Positions 9,414 through 16,217 of a DNA stretch of 64,000 nucleotides are shown here, piece by piece (positions within the stretch are counted from its first letter, which is position 1; every line of letters starts with the position of its first letter). Origin of the DNA: Arthrobacter sp. U41 (GTDB lineage: Bacteria > Actinomycetota > Actinomycetes > Actinomycetales > Micrococcaceae); NCBI RefSeq assembly GCF_007679325.1, contig NZ_VEGI01000006.1, positions 62,001 to 126,000 of the forward strand, given 5' to 3'. Both the position numbers and the translations under genes were made by a program. The notes beneath the pieces are model-generated. The model had not been told where the DNA came from. It worked only from the letters and a program-made list of their open reading frames with translations, and did no database searches.

Positions 9414-9486
9414 TCCTCCTTAGCTCAATTGGCAGAGCATTCGACTGTTAATCGAAGGGTTGCTGGTTCAAGTCCAGCAGGAGGAG
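9414..9486 (+). tRNA. tRNA-Asn (GTT), copy 1
   Basis: A 73-base cloverleaf: acceptor TCCTCCT/AGGAGGA with discriminator G, D-stem GCTC/GAGC, anticodon stem TTCGA/TCGAA with loop CTGTTAA (anticodon GTT), T-arm GCTGG-TTCAAGT-CCAGC. CCA is not encoded. A TTTGCTAGGCTTAT segment at about 9389-9402 may be the -10 region. Confidence 0.97.
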
Positions 9487-9491
9487 CGCGC

Positions 9492-9528
9492 AGTCCCCGT
9501 TCCGGGTCACCGGGACGGGGACTTTTTT
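9492..9528 (+). terminator. intrinsic terminator of tRNA-Asn copy 1
   Basis: Stem AGTCCCCGT (9492-9500) pairs with ACGGGGACT (9515-9523), with further pairing in the loop, and is followed directly by six T residues. Confidence 0.9.
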
Positions 9529-9622
9529 ATACCCGGCGGGGGTATCTAGGGCGTCGGCCGGGATCAAGCCGGCACCGATTTCCTAAGCGGCGAAACCTTT
9601 GCTAATGTCGTACCTGCTTCAT

Positions 9623-9695
9623 TCCTCCTTAGCTCAATTGGCAGAGCATTCGACTGTTAATCGAAGGGTTGCTGGTTCAAGTCCAGCAGGAGGAG
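9623..9695 (+). tRNA. tRNA-Asn (GTT), copy 2
   Basis: Base-for-base identical to copy 1 and exactly 209 bp downstream of it. The flanks differ apart from a short TTTGCTA element about 20 bases before each copy and the CTTCATTCC bases just before the acceptor stem. Each copy therefore seems to have its own promoter and terminator. Confidence 0.97.
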
Positions 9696-9700
9696 CGGAC

Positions 9701-9743
9701 AGGTCCCGCAGCTGGTGAATCACTGGCTGCGGGACCTTTTTTT
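9701..9743 (+). terminator. intrinsic terminator of tRNA-Asn copy 2
   Basis: Stem AGGTCCCGCAG (9701-9711) pairs exactly with CTGCGGGACCT (9727-9737), followed by a run of seven T residues. Confidence 0.92.
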
Positions 9744-9770
9744 GCCCTCTTACGGCGGCTCATCCCGTCC

Positions 9771-10178
9771 TTAGACGAAGTACATCTCCACCTGCAGGAA
9801 CCGCTCGGCTTCCGCCACGGCCCCCTGGAAGGCGTCAAACTCCGTGGGTGACTTGCGGGGCTCGCGCGGGTGCCACTCGTGCGGGGCGGAATGGATCTGG
9901 GTGAACCCGCCGCCGGGCGGGGCGTAAAAGATGCCGAAGCGCTGCACCGGCCACTCGGGGGAGGTCTCGGGGGCGACCAGGAGCGCCGAGTCGTAGGCCG
10001 GGTTGTACCACTGGGCGATCGGGCGCCGCCGGTCCTCGGTGAACAGTCCTGCCGCGAAGAGGGCCGCGGACTGCTGGCTGGTCTGGCTGCACAAACGATC
10101 CCACCACAGGGGCAGGATTCCGGCATCACACCGCTGCCACGTGGCCGGTAGGGGCGGATGATCCTGCCAGTGGGGCAC
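9771..10178 (-). CDS. hypothetical protein
   Basis: About 135 residues, not recognised. The sequence (DVPHWQDHPPLPATWQRCDAG at the N-terminus, RPIAQWYNPAYDSALLVAPE in the middle, RFLQVEMYFV at the end) is aromatic-rich and looks like a real folded protein. It has no signal peptide or membrane helix. The open frame continues upstream into the 115-bp repeats, where it is repeat-derived and not believable as protein. The GTG at 10178, just outside the repeats, is therefore the best available start, but it lacks a clear ribosome-binding site. It converges on the tRNA-Asn terminator. Existence moderately likely, start uncertain. Confidence 0.55.
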   Translation of the reverse strand: MPHWQDHPPLPATWQRCDAGILPLWWDRLCSQTSQQSAALFAAGLFTEDRRRPIAQWYNPAYDSALLVAPETSPEWPVQRFGIFYAPPGGGFTQIHSAPHEWHPREPRKSPTEFDAFQGAVAEAERFLQVEMYFV

Positions 10179-10251
10179 ATCTACAACTTTATCGCCCGCG
10201 GGTGGGCGGGAACAGGGCCGGCCGGCGCCAGCCTCCTGCTCCGCCTCCGGG

Positions 10252-10576
10252 GGACATGCCCCCTGCCGGCGCCGGCGGGTGGACATAAGGCCCATATGCC
10301 CACTCGTGGCCGCGGCCACTGGACATGCCCAACGGGGGAAGCTGGCGGGGTGCTGTCCTCGCCAAGGGACATGTCCACTGTTGGGGTCAGCGGGTGGACA
10401 TAGGGCCCATATGCCCACTCGTGGCCGCGGCCACTGGACATGTCCAACGGGGGAGGCTGGCGGGGTGCTGTCCTCGCCAAGGGGCATGTCCACTGTTGGG
10501 GTCAGCGGGTGGACATAGGGCCCATACGCTCACTCTTGGCCGCGGCCACTGGACATGTCCAGTGGGCGAAGCTGCC
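10252..10576. repeat. three tandem copies of a 115-bp palindrome-rich repeat
   Basis: Copies begin at 10252, 10367 and 10482, exactly 115 bp apart; the last diverges near 10576. Each unit carries GGACATGTCC-type palindromes, GTGGCCGCGGCCAC, and a near-palindrome centred on GGGCCC flanked by CATA/TATG. The third copy completes the 18-bp perfect palindrome CACTGGACATGTCCAGTG at 10547-10564. The period is not a multiple of three, so the array is not coding. It fills the 409-bp gap (10179-10587) between the hypothetical gene and the 3' end of the efflux gene; nothing else was seen there. Confidence 0.9.
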
Positions 10577-10587
10577 GCGTGCCCGGG

Positions 10588-11811
10588 CTACTGGATCGCG
10601 GGGACGGTGCGGGGCCGGACAACCAGCCAGAGCGCCGCAGCGGCCAGGAAGATACACGCGGCCTGGACGGCGCCCATCGGCGTGGCGGAGGAGACGCCGA
10701 ACCAGCCCACTACCGGCGAGATGAGGCCGGCCATCAGGAAGGTCGCGGCACCGAGCAGGGAAGCAGCGGTGCCGGCCTGCGCGCCGTGCTTGGCCAACGC
10801 CAGCACCTGGACGCAGGGGAACGTGAAGCCGGCGCCGAGGATGTAGAACCAAAGCGGCACCATGACACCCCAGAGTCCGAAACCCAGCTGGTCGAAGATG
10901 ACGATCAGCACGGCCATCAGGAACATCCATGCCGTGGAGAAGGCCAGGATCCACTGCGGCGGGACCTTCCGGATGATCCGCGAGCTGGTCTGCACCCCGG
11001 CGACGATGCCGAGGGAGTTTACGCCGAAGAGGAGGCCATACTGCTGCGGGGTGAAGCCGTAGACGTCCTGGAAGAGGAACGGCGACGCGGAAAGGTAGGT
11101 GAACAGTCCGGCGAAATTCATTCCGCCCACCAGCAACAGCCCAACGAAGATCCGGTCGGCGAACAGGACGCCGTAGCGCTGGCGGGCGGTCATCCCGGTT
11201 TTTCCGCGGAGTTCCCGGGGCAGTGTCTCGCGCACCACGAACACCGCGGCAATCAGCACACACATGCCGTAGCCGGCCAGGAAGAAGAAGATCCCCGGCC
11301 ACGGCATGAACAGCAGCAGCTGCGAGCCGATCACCGGCGCGAGGATCGGCGCCAGACCGTTTACCAGGGCCATCCGGGAGAACATCCGCACCATGGCGAA
11401 TCCGCTGAACAGGTCGCGCACCATGGCCATGGCCACCACGCCGCCTCCCGCAGCGCCGATGCCCATCAGCACCCGGAAGGCGCCCAAAGTGGTGATGTCG
11501 GTCGAGAGCGCCGCCCCGAGGGAAGCAAAGATGTGCACCGCCGTCGCCAGGATCAGCGGGATTCTGCGGCCGAACTTGTCGCTGAGCGGGCCCACCACAA
11601 GCTGGCCAAGGGCAAAACCGATGGTGGTGCCGGTCAGCGTCAGCTGCACGGCCGCCTCGGAGACGCCCAGGCTCTCCTCCAGCGCCGGGAAGGCCGGAAG
11701 GTAGAGGTCCACCGTGAAGGGTCCCAAAGCGGTCAGGGCGCCGAGCATCAGAATGTAGAGGAGCTTGCGGCGGCGGCTCAGGGAATCGCCGGGATTGGTG
11801 GGTGTAGTCAC
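10588..11811 (-). CDS. MFS multidrug efflux transporter, Bcr/CflA type
   Basis: 407 residues with about twelve membrane helices. The N-terminal PFTVDLYLPAFPALEESLGV and the loop GPLSDKFGRRIPLI are typical of the Bcr/CflA drug:H+ antiporter subfamily, known for bicyclomycin, sulfonamide and chloramphenicol efflux. The actual substrate here is unknown. GTG at 11811 was chosen over a longer frame starting at 11970: it gives the usual N-terminus (VTTPTNPGDSLSRRRKLLYI) and has AGGA nine bases upstream. The 3' end abuts the 115-bp repeat array. Divergent from the holin-like gene (184-bp gap). Confidence 0.88.
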   Translation of the reverse strand: MTTPTNPGDSLSRRRKLLYILMLGALTALGPFTVDLYLPAFPALEESLGVSEAAVQLTLTGTTIGFALGQLVVGPLSDKFGRRIPLILATAVHIFASLGAALSTDITTLGAFRVLMGIGAAGGGVVAMAMVRDLFSGFAMVRMFSRMALVNGLAPILAPVIGSQLLLFMPWPGIFFFLAGYGMCVLIAAVFVVRETLPRELRGKTGMTARQRYGVLFADRIFVGLLLVGGMNFAGLFTYLSASPFLFQDVYGFTPQQYGLLFGVNSLGIVAGVQTSSRIIRKVPPQWILAFSTAWMFLMAVLIVIFDQLGFGLWGVMVPLWFYILGAGFTFPCVQVLALAKHGAQAGTAASLLGAATFLMAGLISPVVGWFGVSSATPMGAVQAACIFLAAAALWLVVRPRTVPAIQ

Positions 11812-11995
11812 AGAGGTCAATCCTAGGGCGCGCGGCAGCCGTTCCCGTGTGCGGCCGGGGCGCGCCACAGCCCGCAGCCGCGTCCCGGCCGGGAGCCTGA
11901 ATGGTAGTTTTGACACCGGGGTGTGCGTGAAGCTGCGCAGACCGGCAAGCCGCGCGAAGGCGGGAATCACGGATGTAACCAGTTAGGCGGGACCG

Positions 11996-12889
11996 ATGAG
12001 CGGACGTCACAGCGGCGGGACAAGCGAGGGGCTGCGCATTTCCGCGCTCCCCAGAACCCTCAAACTGATCTTCAAGCTGGCTCCGCGGCAGCTCAATGAC
12101 GAGATTGCCCTCGCCAATGTGGAGCTCAAGCGCAAGGGCATCGCGGTCGGCATCGCAAGCGCGTTCCTCGCCGTCGCGCTGGCCTTTGTCGCCTTCCTGG
12201 TCGTCGGCCTCATCGTTGCCGCCATCATGGGCCTCGCCACGATCATGCCTGCCTGGCTCGCTGCCCTGCTTGTCTGCGGTGTCTTCCTGGTGATCGCCGC
12301 GATCGCGGGCCTGGTGGGCGTCAGCAAGTTCAAGAAGGCCATGCCGTTGGTTCCCGAGGACACCATCCGTGGCATCAAGTACGACCTCGGCATCGCCAAA
12401 CAGGGCTCCGCCTTCGATCCTGCCGTGCTGGACCCGGAGTCCGACGTCTACAAAGCGGCCCAAGCCGCCAAAGCGGAGGCCGCCGCCAAGGCCAAGGCTG
12501 AGAAAGAAGCCAAGAAGGCCGCCGAGCCGGACTTCGGTCCGCCGCCCACAGAAGCGGAACTGCGACGCCGGGTGGACCAGCGCCGCACGCACCTCACCGG
12601 CGTCCGCGATGAACTCAACGAGGAACTTGACGTCAAAACCCAAGCCCAGGTGCTGCTGGCCGCGGCCCAGGTGAAGCTGCAGGAGGGCAAGGAACAGCTC
12701 AGCAACAAGGTGGCCAACCTCCGGTCCGCGGCTGCCCGCACCGCGAACCGTCCGGCGACCCCCGCCGGCACCACCGGGGAAGGCACCGGCGTGGCCGGCC
12801 AGCTGAGCCAGCGGTGGAAGCCGCTCGTCGCGCTCACCGCCTCAGCAACTGCCCTCGTGTTCCTCCTGCGCAAATTCATCAAGGGCTAA
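11996..12889 (+). CDS. holin-X-like membrane protein fused to a DUF3618 segment
   Basis: 297 residues. The first half matches the actinobacterial holin-X family (PF07332 type): RQLNDEIALANVELKRKG, then two adjacent hydrophobic helices (about residues 50-110) and KFKKAMPLVPEDTIRGIKYD. An Ala/Lys coiled-coil linker (about residues 150-180) leads to a DUF3618-like segment (EAELRRRVDQRRTHLTGVRDEL) and a final membrane helix near the C-terminus. In many actinobacteria these two families are separate neighbouring genes. Despite the name no lysis gene or phage is nearby, so a cell-envelope role is more likely. Function unproven. Confidence 0.8.
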   Translation: MSGRHSGGTSEGLRISALPRTLKLIFKLAPRQLNDEIALANVELKRKGIAVGIASAFLAVALAFVAFLVVGLIVAAIMGLATIMPAWLAALLVCGVFLVIAAIAGLVGVSKFKKAMPLVPEDTIRGIKYDLGIAKQGSAFDPAVLDPESDVYKAAQAAKAEAAAKAKAEKEAKKAAEPDFGPPPTEAELRRRVDQRRTHLTGVRDELNEELDVKTQAQVLLAAAQVKLQEGKEQLSNKVANLRSAAARTANRPATPAGTTGEGTGVAGQLSQRWKPLVALTASATALVFLLRKFIKG

Positions 12890-12932
12890 GCAGCCCGCTC
12901 CGATCGTTGCCGGCCACGGAAAGGGGGACTGG

Positions 12933-13568
12933 ATGAGGTTCATCGGCGCAGGTTCCCGGCCTGGTCAGGCCCAGATCCACCACGACAGGGTATTCACCGT
13001 CCCCAACGTCCTGACCGTGGTGAGGTTCCTCGGCGTCCCGCTGTTCGTCTGGCTCGTCCTTGGGGTTCAGGAATACGGCTACGCGGCCCTGGTCCTGGCC
13101 ATCATGGGCAGCACCGACTGGGTGGACGGCTACGTGGCCCGCCGCTTCAACCAAATGTCCAACCTCGGCCGGATCATGGATCCCATCGCCGACCGGCTGT
13201 CGCTGATCGCGGTTGCCGTCACGCTGGTGGTCGCCGGCGTCGTCGAGTGGTGGTACCTCGCAGCGCTCCTCATCCCGGACGCCATCCTGCTTGCCCTCTC
13301 GCTCCACTACTTCCACGGCCACCCCGACCTGCCCGTCAGCAAAATCGGCAAGATCCGGACAGCGCTCCTGCTGGTCGGCACGCCGCTGCTGGTCCTCTCG
13401 AAACTTCCTGTCCCGGGCGCCGAAGCGTACTTCGTGGCGGCCTGGATCTTCCTGGGGCTGGGCCTGGTGGGGCACTGGATTGCGGCCTACAACTACTTTT
13501 GGGCCATCATCCGCAAGGGTAAAAAGCTCAAAGACAGCATGCCCGACGTCGACGGCGGCACCCGCTGA
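12933..13568 (+). CDS. CDP-alcohol phosphatidyltransferase
   Basis: 211 residues, several membrane helices. The catalytic CDP-alcohol signature is complete: Asp62, Asp65-Gly66, Ala69-Arg70, Gly79, Asp83 and Asp87. The family transfers a phosphatidyl group from CDP-diacylglycerol to an alcohol (glycerol phosphate, inositol phosphate, another lipid). The polar acceptor cannot be read from the motif; phosphatidylglycerophosphate or cardiolipin synthase is possible. Sits 43 bases after the holin-like gene. Its stop overlaps the start of the DMT-like gene by one base, so they are cotranscribed. Confidence 0.9.
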   Translation: MRFIGAGSRPGQAQIHHDRVFTVPNVLTVVRFLGVPLFVWLVLGVQEYGYAALVLAIMGSTDWVDGYVARRFNQMSNLGRIMDPIADRLSLIAVAVTLVVAGVVEWWYLAALLIPDAILLALSLHYFHGHPDLPVSKIGKIRTALLLVGTPLLVLSKLPVPGAEAYFVAAWIFLGLGLVGHWIAAYNYFWAIIRKGKKLKDSMPDVDGGTR

Positions 13569-14497
13569 TGATGTGGTTCGCGGTATTGCTGGCCGTCCTT
13601 GGCGCGTTCTGCCTCGCGTTCGGCGCCCAGCGCCAGGGCAGTGCAGTCAAGGCGGATACCGGGGGACTGGCGCTCAGCAACCACGGCATGGTCCGGCTGC
13701 TCCGCAATCCCCGCTGGGTGTTCGGTCTGCTTCTCCTCTGTGCGGGCATGGCCCTGAACTCCGTCGCCTTGGTGATGGCACCGCTGACCGTGATCCAGCC
13801 GATCGGAGCGATCGCCCTCGTTATCACCACGATCGTCAACGCCAAGGACCAGGGGCTGAGCATCAACCGGGCCACGGTAGTGGCCATCACCGCCTGTGTC
13901 ACCGGCTCGGCCCTGTTCGTGATCCTGGCGGTCAACGTAACCCAGGAGAACCACCAGGTCAGCGCCTCCGACGAACTGACCGTGGTGCTGCTGCTGGCCC
14001 TGGCCGTCGGGCTGTTCGGGACGCTCGCCCTGGTGTTCCGGCACCGGATGAGCGCCTTCATCTACATCCTTGGCGCGGGTATCCTGTTCGGCTTTGTGGC
14101 CGTCCTGACCCGGATCATCGGCAAGCACCTGCTGGATCCCAACGGCCTGGGGGTGCTGAATGTGCCGTGGTATTCGGTGGTCGCGATTGTGGCTGCCGGC
14201 GTCCTTGGCTCGTGGTTCGTCCAGAACGCCTACTCCGGTGGCCCGCCGGATCTTGTGATAGCGGGGCTGACCGTGATCGACCCGATCGTGGGCATCGGGA
14301 TCGGCATCACGATCCTCGGCGAACTGCGCCCTGATGTCCACGCCGTGACGGCAATTGCGATGGGCGCGGCCGGTTTGCTTGCTATCGTGGGAGTGATCGC
14401 CTTGTCCAGGCACCACCCCGAAGTCACCAAGCGCAAGAAGGACGCGCGGAAGGCTGCGGGGCGGGCGGCCCAGGACAAGACCCGACTGCAGCAGTAG
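13568..14497 (+). CDS. DMT-superfamily (EamA/NIPA-like) transporter
   Basis: 309 residues with about nine to ten membrane helices and a charged C-terminal tail rich in Lys/Arg (residues about 285-309). The internal repeat (APLTVIQPIGAIALVITTIV, then LTVIDPIVGIGIGITILGEL) marks two EamA-like halves. Substrate unknown; related actinobacterial proteins are annotated only as DMT or NIPA-like. The TGATG overlap with the preceding phosphatidyltransferase and the glycosyltransferase 80 bp downstream suggest a role in envelope lipid or glycolipid supply. That role is inference from context. Confidence 0.8.
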   Translation: MMWFAVLLAVLGAFCLAFGAQRQGSAVKADTGGLALSNHGMVRLLRNPRWVFGLLLLCAGMALNSVALVMAPLTVIQPIGAIALVITTIVNAKDQGLSINRATVVAITACVTGSALFVILAVNVTQENHQVSASDELTVVLLLALAVGLFGTLALVFRHRMSAFIYILGAGILFGFVAVLTRIIGKHLLDPNGLGVLNVPWYSVVAIVAAGVLGSWFVQNAYSGGPPDLVIAGLTVIDPIVGIGIGITILGELRPDVHAVTAIAMGAAGLLAIVGVIALSRHHPEVTKRKKDARKAAGRAAQDKTRLQQ

Positions 14498-14577
14498 GCC
14501 CGATACGCCTGCGCCGACGGCCAGCCGGCCACTTTCAGATCCAGCTGCCCGCACCGTGACCACCAGGAGCTCTCCAC

Positions 14578-15774
14578 GTGACCATGCCTGACCACCAGCA
14601 CCCGCTCACCATCCTGATTGCCGCGGACACCTACCCGCCCCACGTCAACGGCGCTGCGATGTTCGGCTACCGCCTGGCCAAGGGCATGACGGCGCGCGGA
14701 CACAATGTGCACGTCCTGGCCTGCCGCCCGGACAAGGGCAAGAGCTATACCGAGTTCAGCGACGAAGGCACCGTCCACCGGATCCGCTCCCACTCAGTTC
14801 CCACGCACGAGTACTTCCGGATCACCTTCCCGTGGGAGATCAAGAAGGAAATCAGCCTGCTGTTCGACCGGATCCAGCCGGACGTGGTGCACATCCAGAG
14901 CCACTACATGATCGGCGAGCACGTGCTCTACGAGGCCGTCAAGCGCGGCATCCGGATTGTGGCGACCAACCACTTTATGCCCGAGAACCTGAACCCCTTC
15001 CTTCCTTTCCCGCAATGGTTCAAGGACATCGTGGGGCGCATTTCCTGGAAGGACATGGGCAAGGTCATGGGCCAGGCCGACGTCGTCACCACGCCCACGC
15101 CGCTGGCCGCCAAGGCGATGCACCAGCACGCCTTCCTCCGCCAGGTCCTGCCGCTCTCCAACGGTATTGACTCGGCGGCCTACGAACTCAAGCCGGGTGA
15201 GGAAGTGGCCCCGCACACCAGCCCCACGGTGCTGTTCGCCGGCCGGCTCGCTGAGGAGAAGCACGTTGACGTGCTGATCGACGCCGTTGCCAAAACTCCC
15301 AAGGAGCTGGACGTCCATCTCGAGATCGTCGGCGGCGGCGAGGTCCGGCCGGCGCTCGAGGAGCAGGTGGCGAGGCTCGGTCTCCAGGACCGGGTCAAGT
15401 TCCTGGGACTGGCGAGCGACGCCGAACTCCGCAGGGCCTATATCGCCGCCGACCTTTTCTGCATGCCGGGCACGGCCGAACTGCAGTCGCTGGTGACGCT
15501 GGAAGCGATGTCCGCGTCCACGCCGGTGCTGCTGGCGGACGCCATGGCGCTCCCGCACCTGGTGCGCGACGGCGAAAACGGCTATCTGTTCACGCCCAAC
15601 GACAGCGACGACCTCGCGGCCAAAATGGTCCGCGTCCTGTCGCTTCCGGCGGACGAGCGCGCTGCGATGGGCAAGGCCAGCCGGGGGATGGTGGAGAACC
15701 ACAGCATCGAGCGCACCCTGCACGCGTTCGAGGATCTCTACCGCGGCGCAAGCTACGACGACCTCGCGGTCTGA
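14578..15774 (+). CDS. glycosyltransferase family 4, mannosyltransferase-like
   Basis: 398 residues with a GT-B fold. The N-terminal half has the acceptor-side sequence AADTYPPHVNGAAMFGYRLA. The C-terminal Rossmann half contains FAGRLAEEKHVDVLIDAV and the E-x7-E donor motif (ELQSLVTLEAMSASTPVLLA). Relatives include actinobacterial phosphatidylinositol or diacylglycerol mannosyltransferases, so a GDP-mannose or UDP-sugar donor and a lipid acceptor are likely. GTG at 14578 has AGGAG eight bases upstream; an ATG two codons later is the alternative. Follows the phosphatidyltransferase and DMT genes on the same strand. Confidence 0.88.
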   Translation: MTMPDHQHPLTILIAADTYPPHVNGAAMFGYRLAKGMTARGHNVHVLACRPDKGKSYTEFSDEGTVHRIRSHSVPTHEYFRITFPWEIKKEISLLFDRIQPDVVHIQSHYMIGEHVLYEAVKRGIRIVATNHFMPENLNPFLPFPQWFKDIVGRISWKDMGKVMGQADVVTTPTPLAAKAMHQHAFLRQVLPLSNGIDSAAYELKPGEEVAPHTSPTVLFAGRLAEEKHVDVLIDAVAKTPKELDVHLEIVGGGEVRPALEEQVARLGLQDRVKFLGLASDAELRRAYIAADLFCMPGTAELQSLVTLEAMSASTPVLLADAMALPHLVRDGENGYLFTPNDSDDLAAKMVRVLSLPADERAAMGKASRGMVENHSIERTLHAFEDLYRGASYDDLAV

Positions 15775-15807
15775 ACCGGGCCACTACTATTGTTAGAGTG
15801 ATTTTCG

Positions 15808-15846
15808 CCCGGAAACCGTCCGGCCTTGGCCGGGCCGGTTTCCGGG
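15808..15846 (+). other. long hairpin between the glycosyltransferase and the tRNA
   Basis: CCCGGAAACCG-T-CCGGCC pairs with GGCCGG-G-CCGGTTTCCGGG around a TT loop with one small internal bulge. It has no T-run and ends five bases before the tRNA. It may end the glycosyltransferase transcript or form a processed tRNA leader. Confidence 0.6.
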
Positions 15847-15851
15847 CCCAC

Positions 15852-15928
15852 GGGGCTATAGCTCAGCTGGTTAGAGCGCGGGACTCATAATCCTAAGGTC
15901 CTCGGTTCAAGTCCGAGTAGCCCTACCA
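15852..15928 (+). tRNA. tRNA with CAT anticodon (Met elongator or Ile2)
   Basis: Acceptor GGGGCTA/TAGCCCT (G1:U72 wobble), D-stem GCTC/GAGC, anticodon loop CTCATAA, T-arm CTCGG-TTCAAGT-CCGAG, encoded CCA at 15926-15928. The anticodon stem is weak (a mismatch at 27:43 and a G-U at 28:42). It lacks the three G-C pairs of an initiator tRNA. Elongator Met and lysidine-modified Ile2 cannot be separated by eye. Confidence 0.85.
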
Positions 15929-15962
15929 CCACGCGGAACCCGGACCGGGAGCCGCGTCCACG

Positions 15963-16001
15963 GGAGCCGGGCCGATGTTTCGACGTCGGCCCGGCTCCTT
16001 T
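15963..16001 (+). terminator. intrinsic terminator after the CAT-anticodon tRNA
   Basis: GGAGCCGGGCCGA (15963-15975) pairs exactly with TCGGCCCGGCTCC (15986-15998) and is followed by a short TTT run. Confidence 0.8.
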
Positions 16002-16143
16002 CATGTTCCCGGAACCTTTCCCAATTCCCCGGCGCTTTTCTCTCTTCCCTCTGGCGCTGCATACCCGCAGCGGGGGAGGAACCCTCCGGCGACGTATGTC
16101 CCGATGGCGTCCGTCACTTGCGGGGACTTCCGCGCTGCGGTAA

Positions 16144-16159
16144 GTTACTGGTGAGTAAC
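16144..16159. promoter_or_regulatory. GTTA-N8-TAAC palindrome before the acyl-CoA dehydrogenase
   Basis: GTTACTGGTGAGTAAC is a 16-base palindrome with perfect 6-base arms (GTTACT/AGTAAC), 59 bases before the start codon. The half-sites and spacing match the two palindromes between the TetR gene and the carboxylase operon at 35.8 kb. It is probably an operator for a TetR-family regulator. Confidence 0.6.
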
Positions 16160-16217
16160 ATAGCTGGCGCGAAGCCGGCATCATTTGGTCGCCGCTGATC
16201 ACCCGTGAAGGAACACC

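Noticed and set aside
10179..10493. Upstream extension of the 9771-10178 frame with repeated GHVQWPRPRVG peptides
   Set aside because: It is translation of the 115-bp array; the period is not a multiple of three, so frames shift between copies and no protein repeat is maintained.
11996..12889. Prophage lysis gene
   Set aside because: The family name includes holin, but no endolysin, integrase, capsid or tail gene lies nearby and the gene has a large coiled-coil extension.
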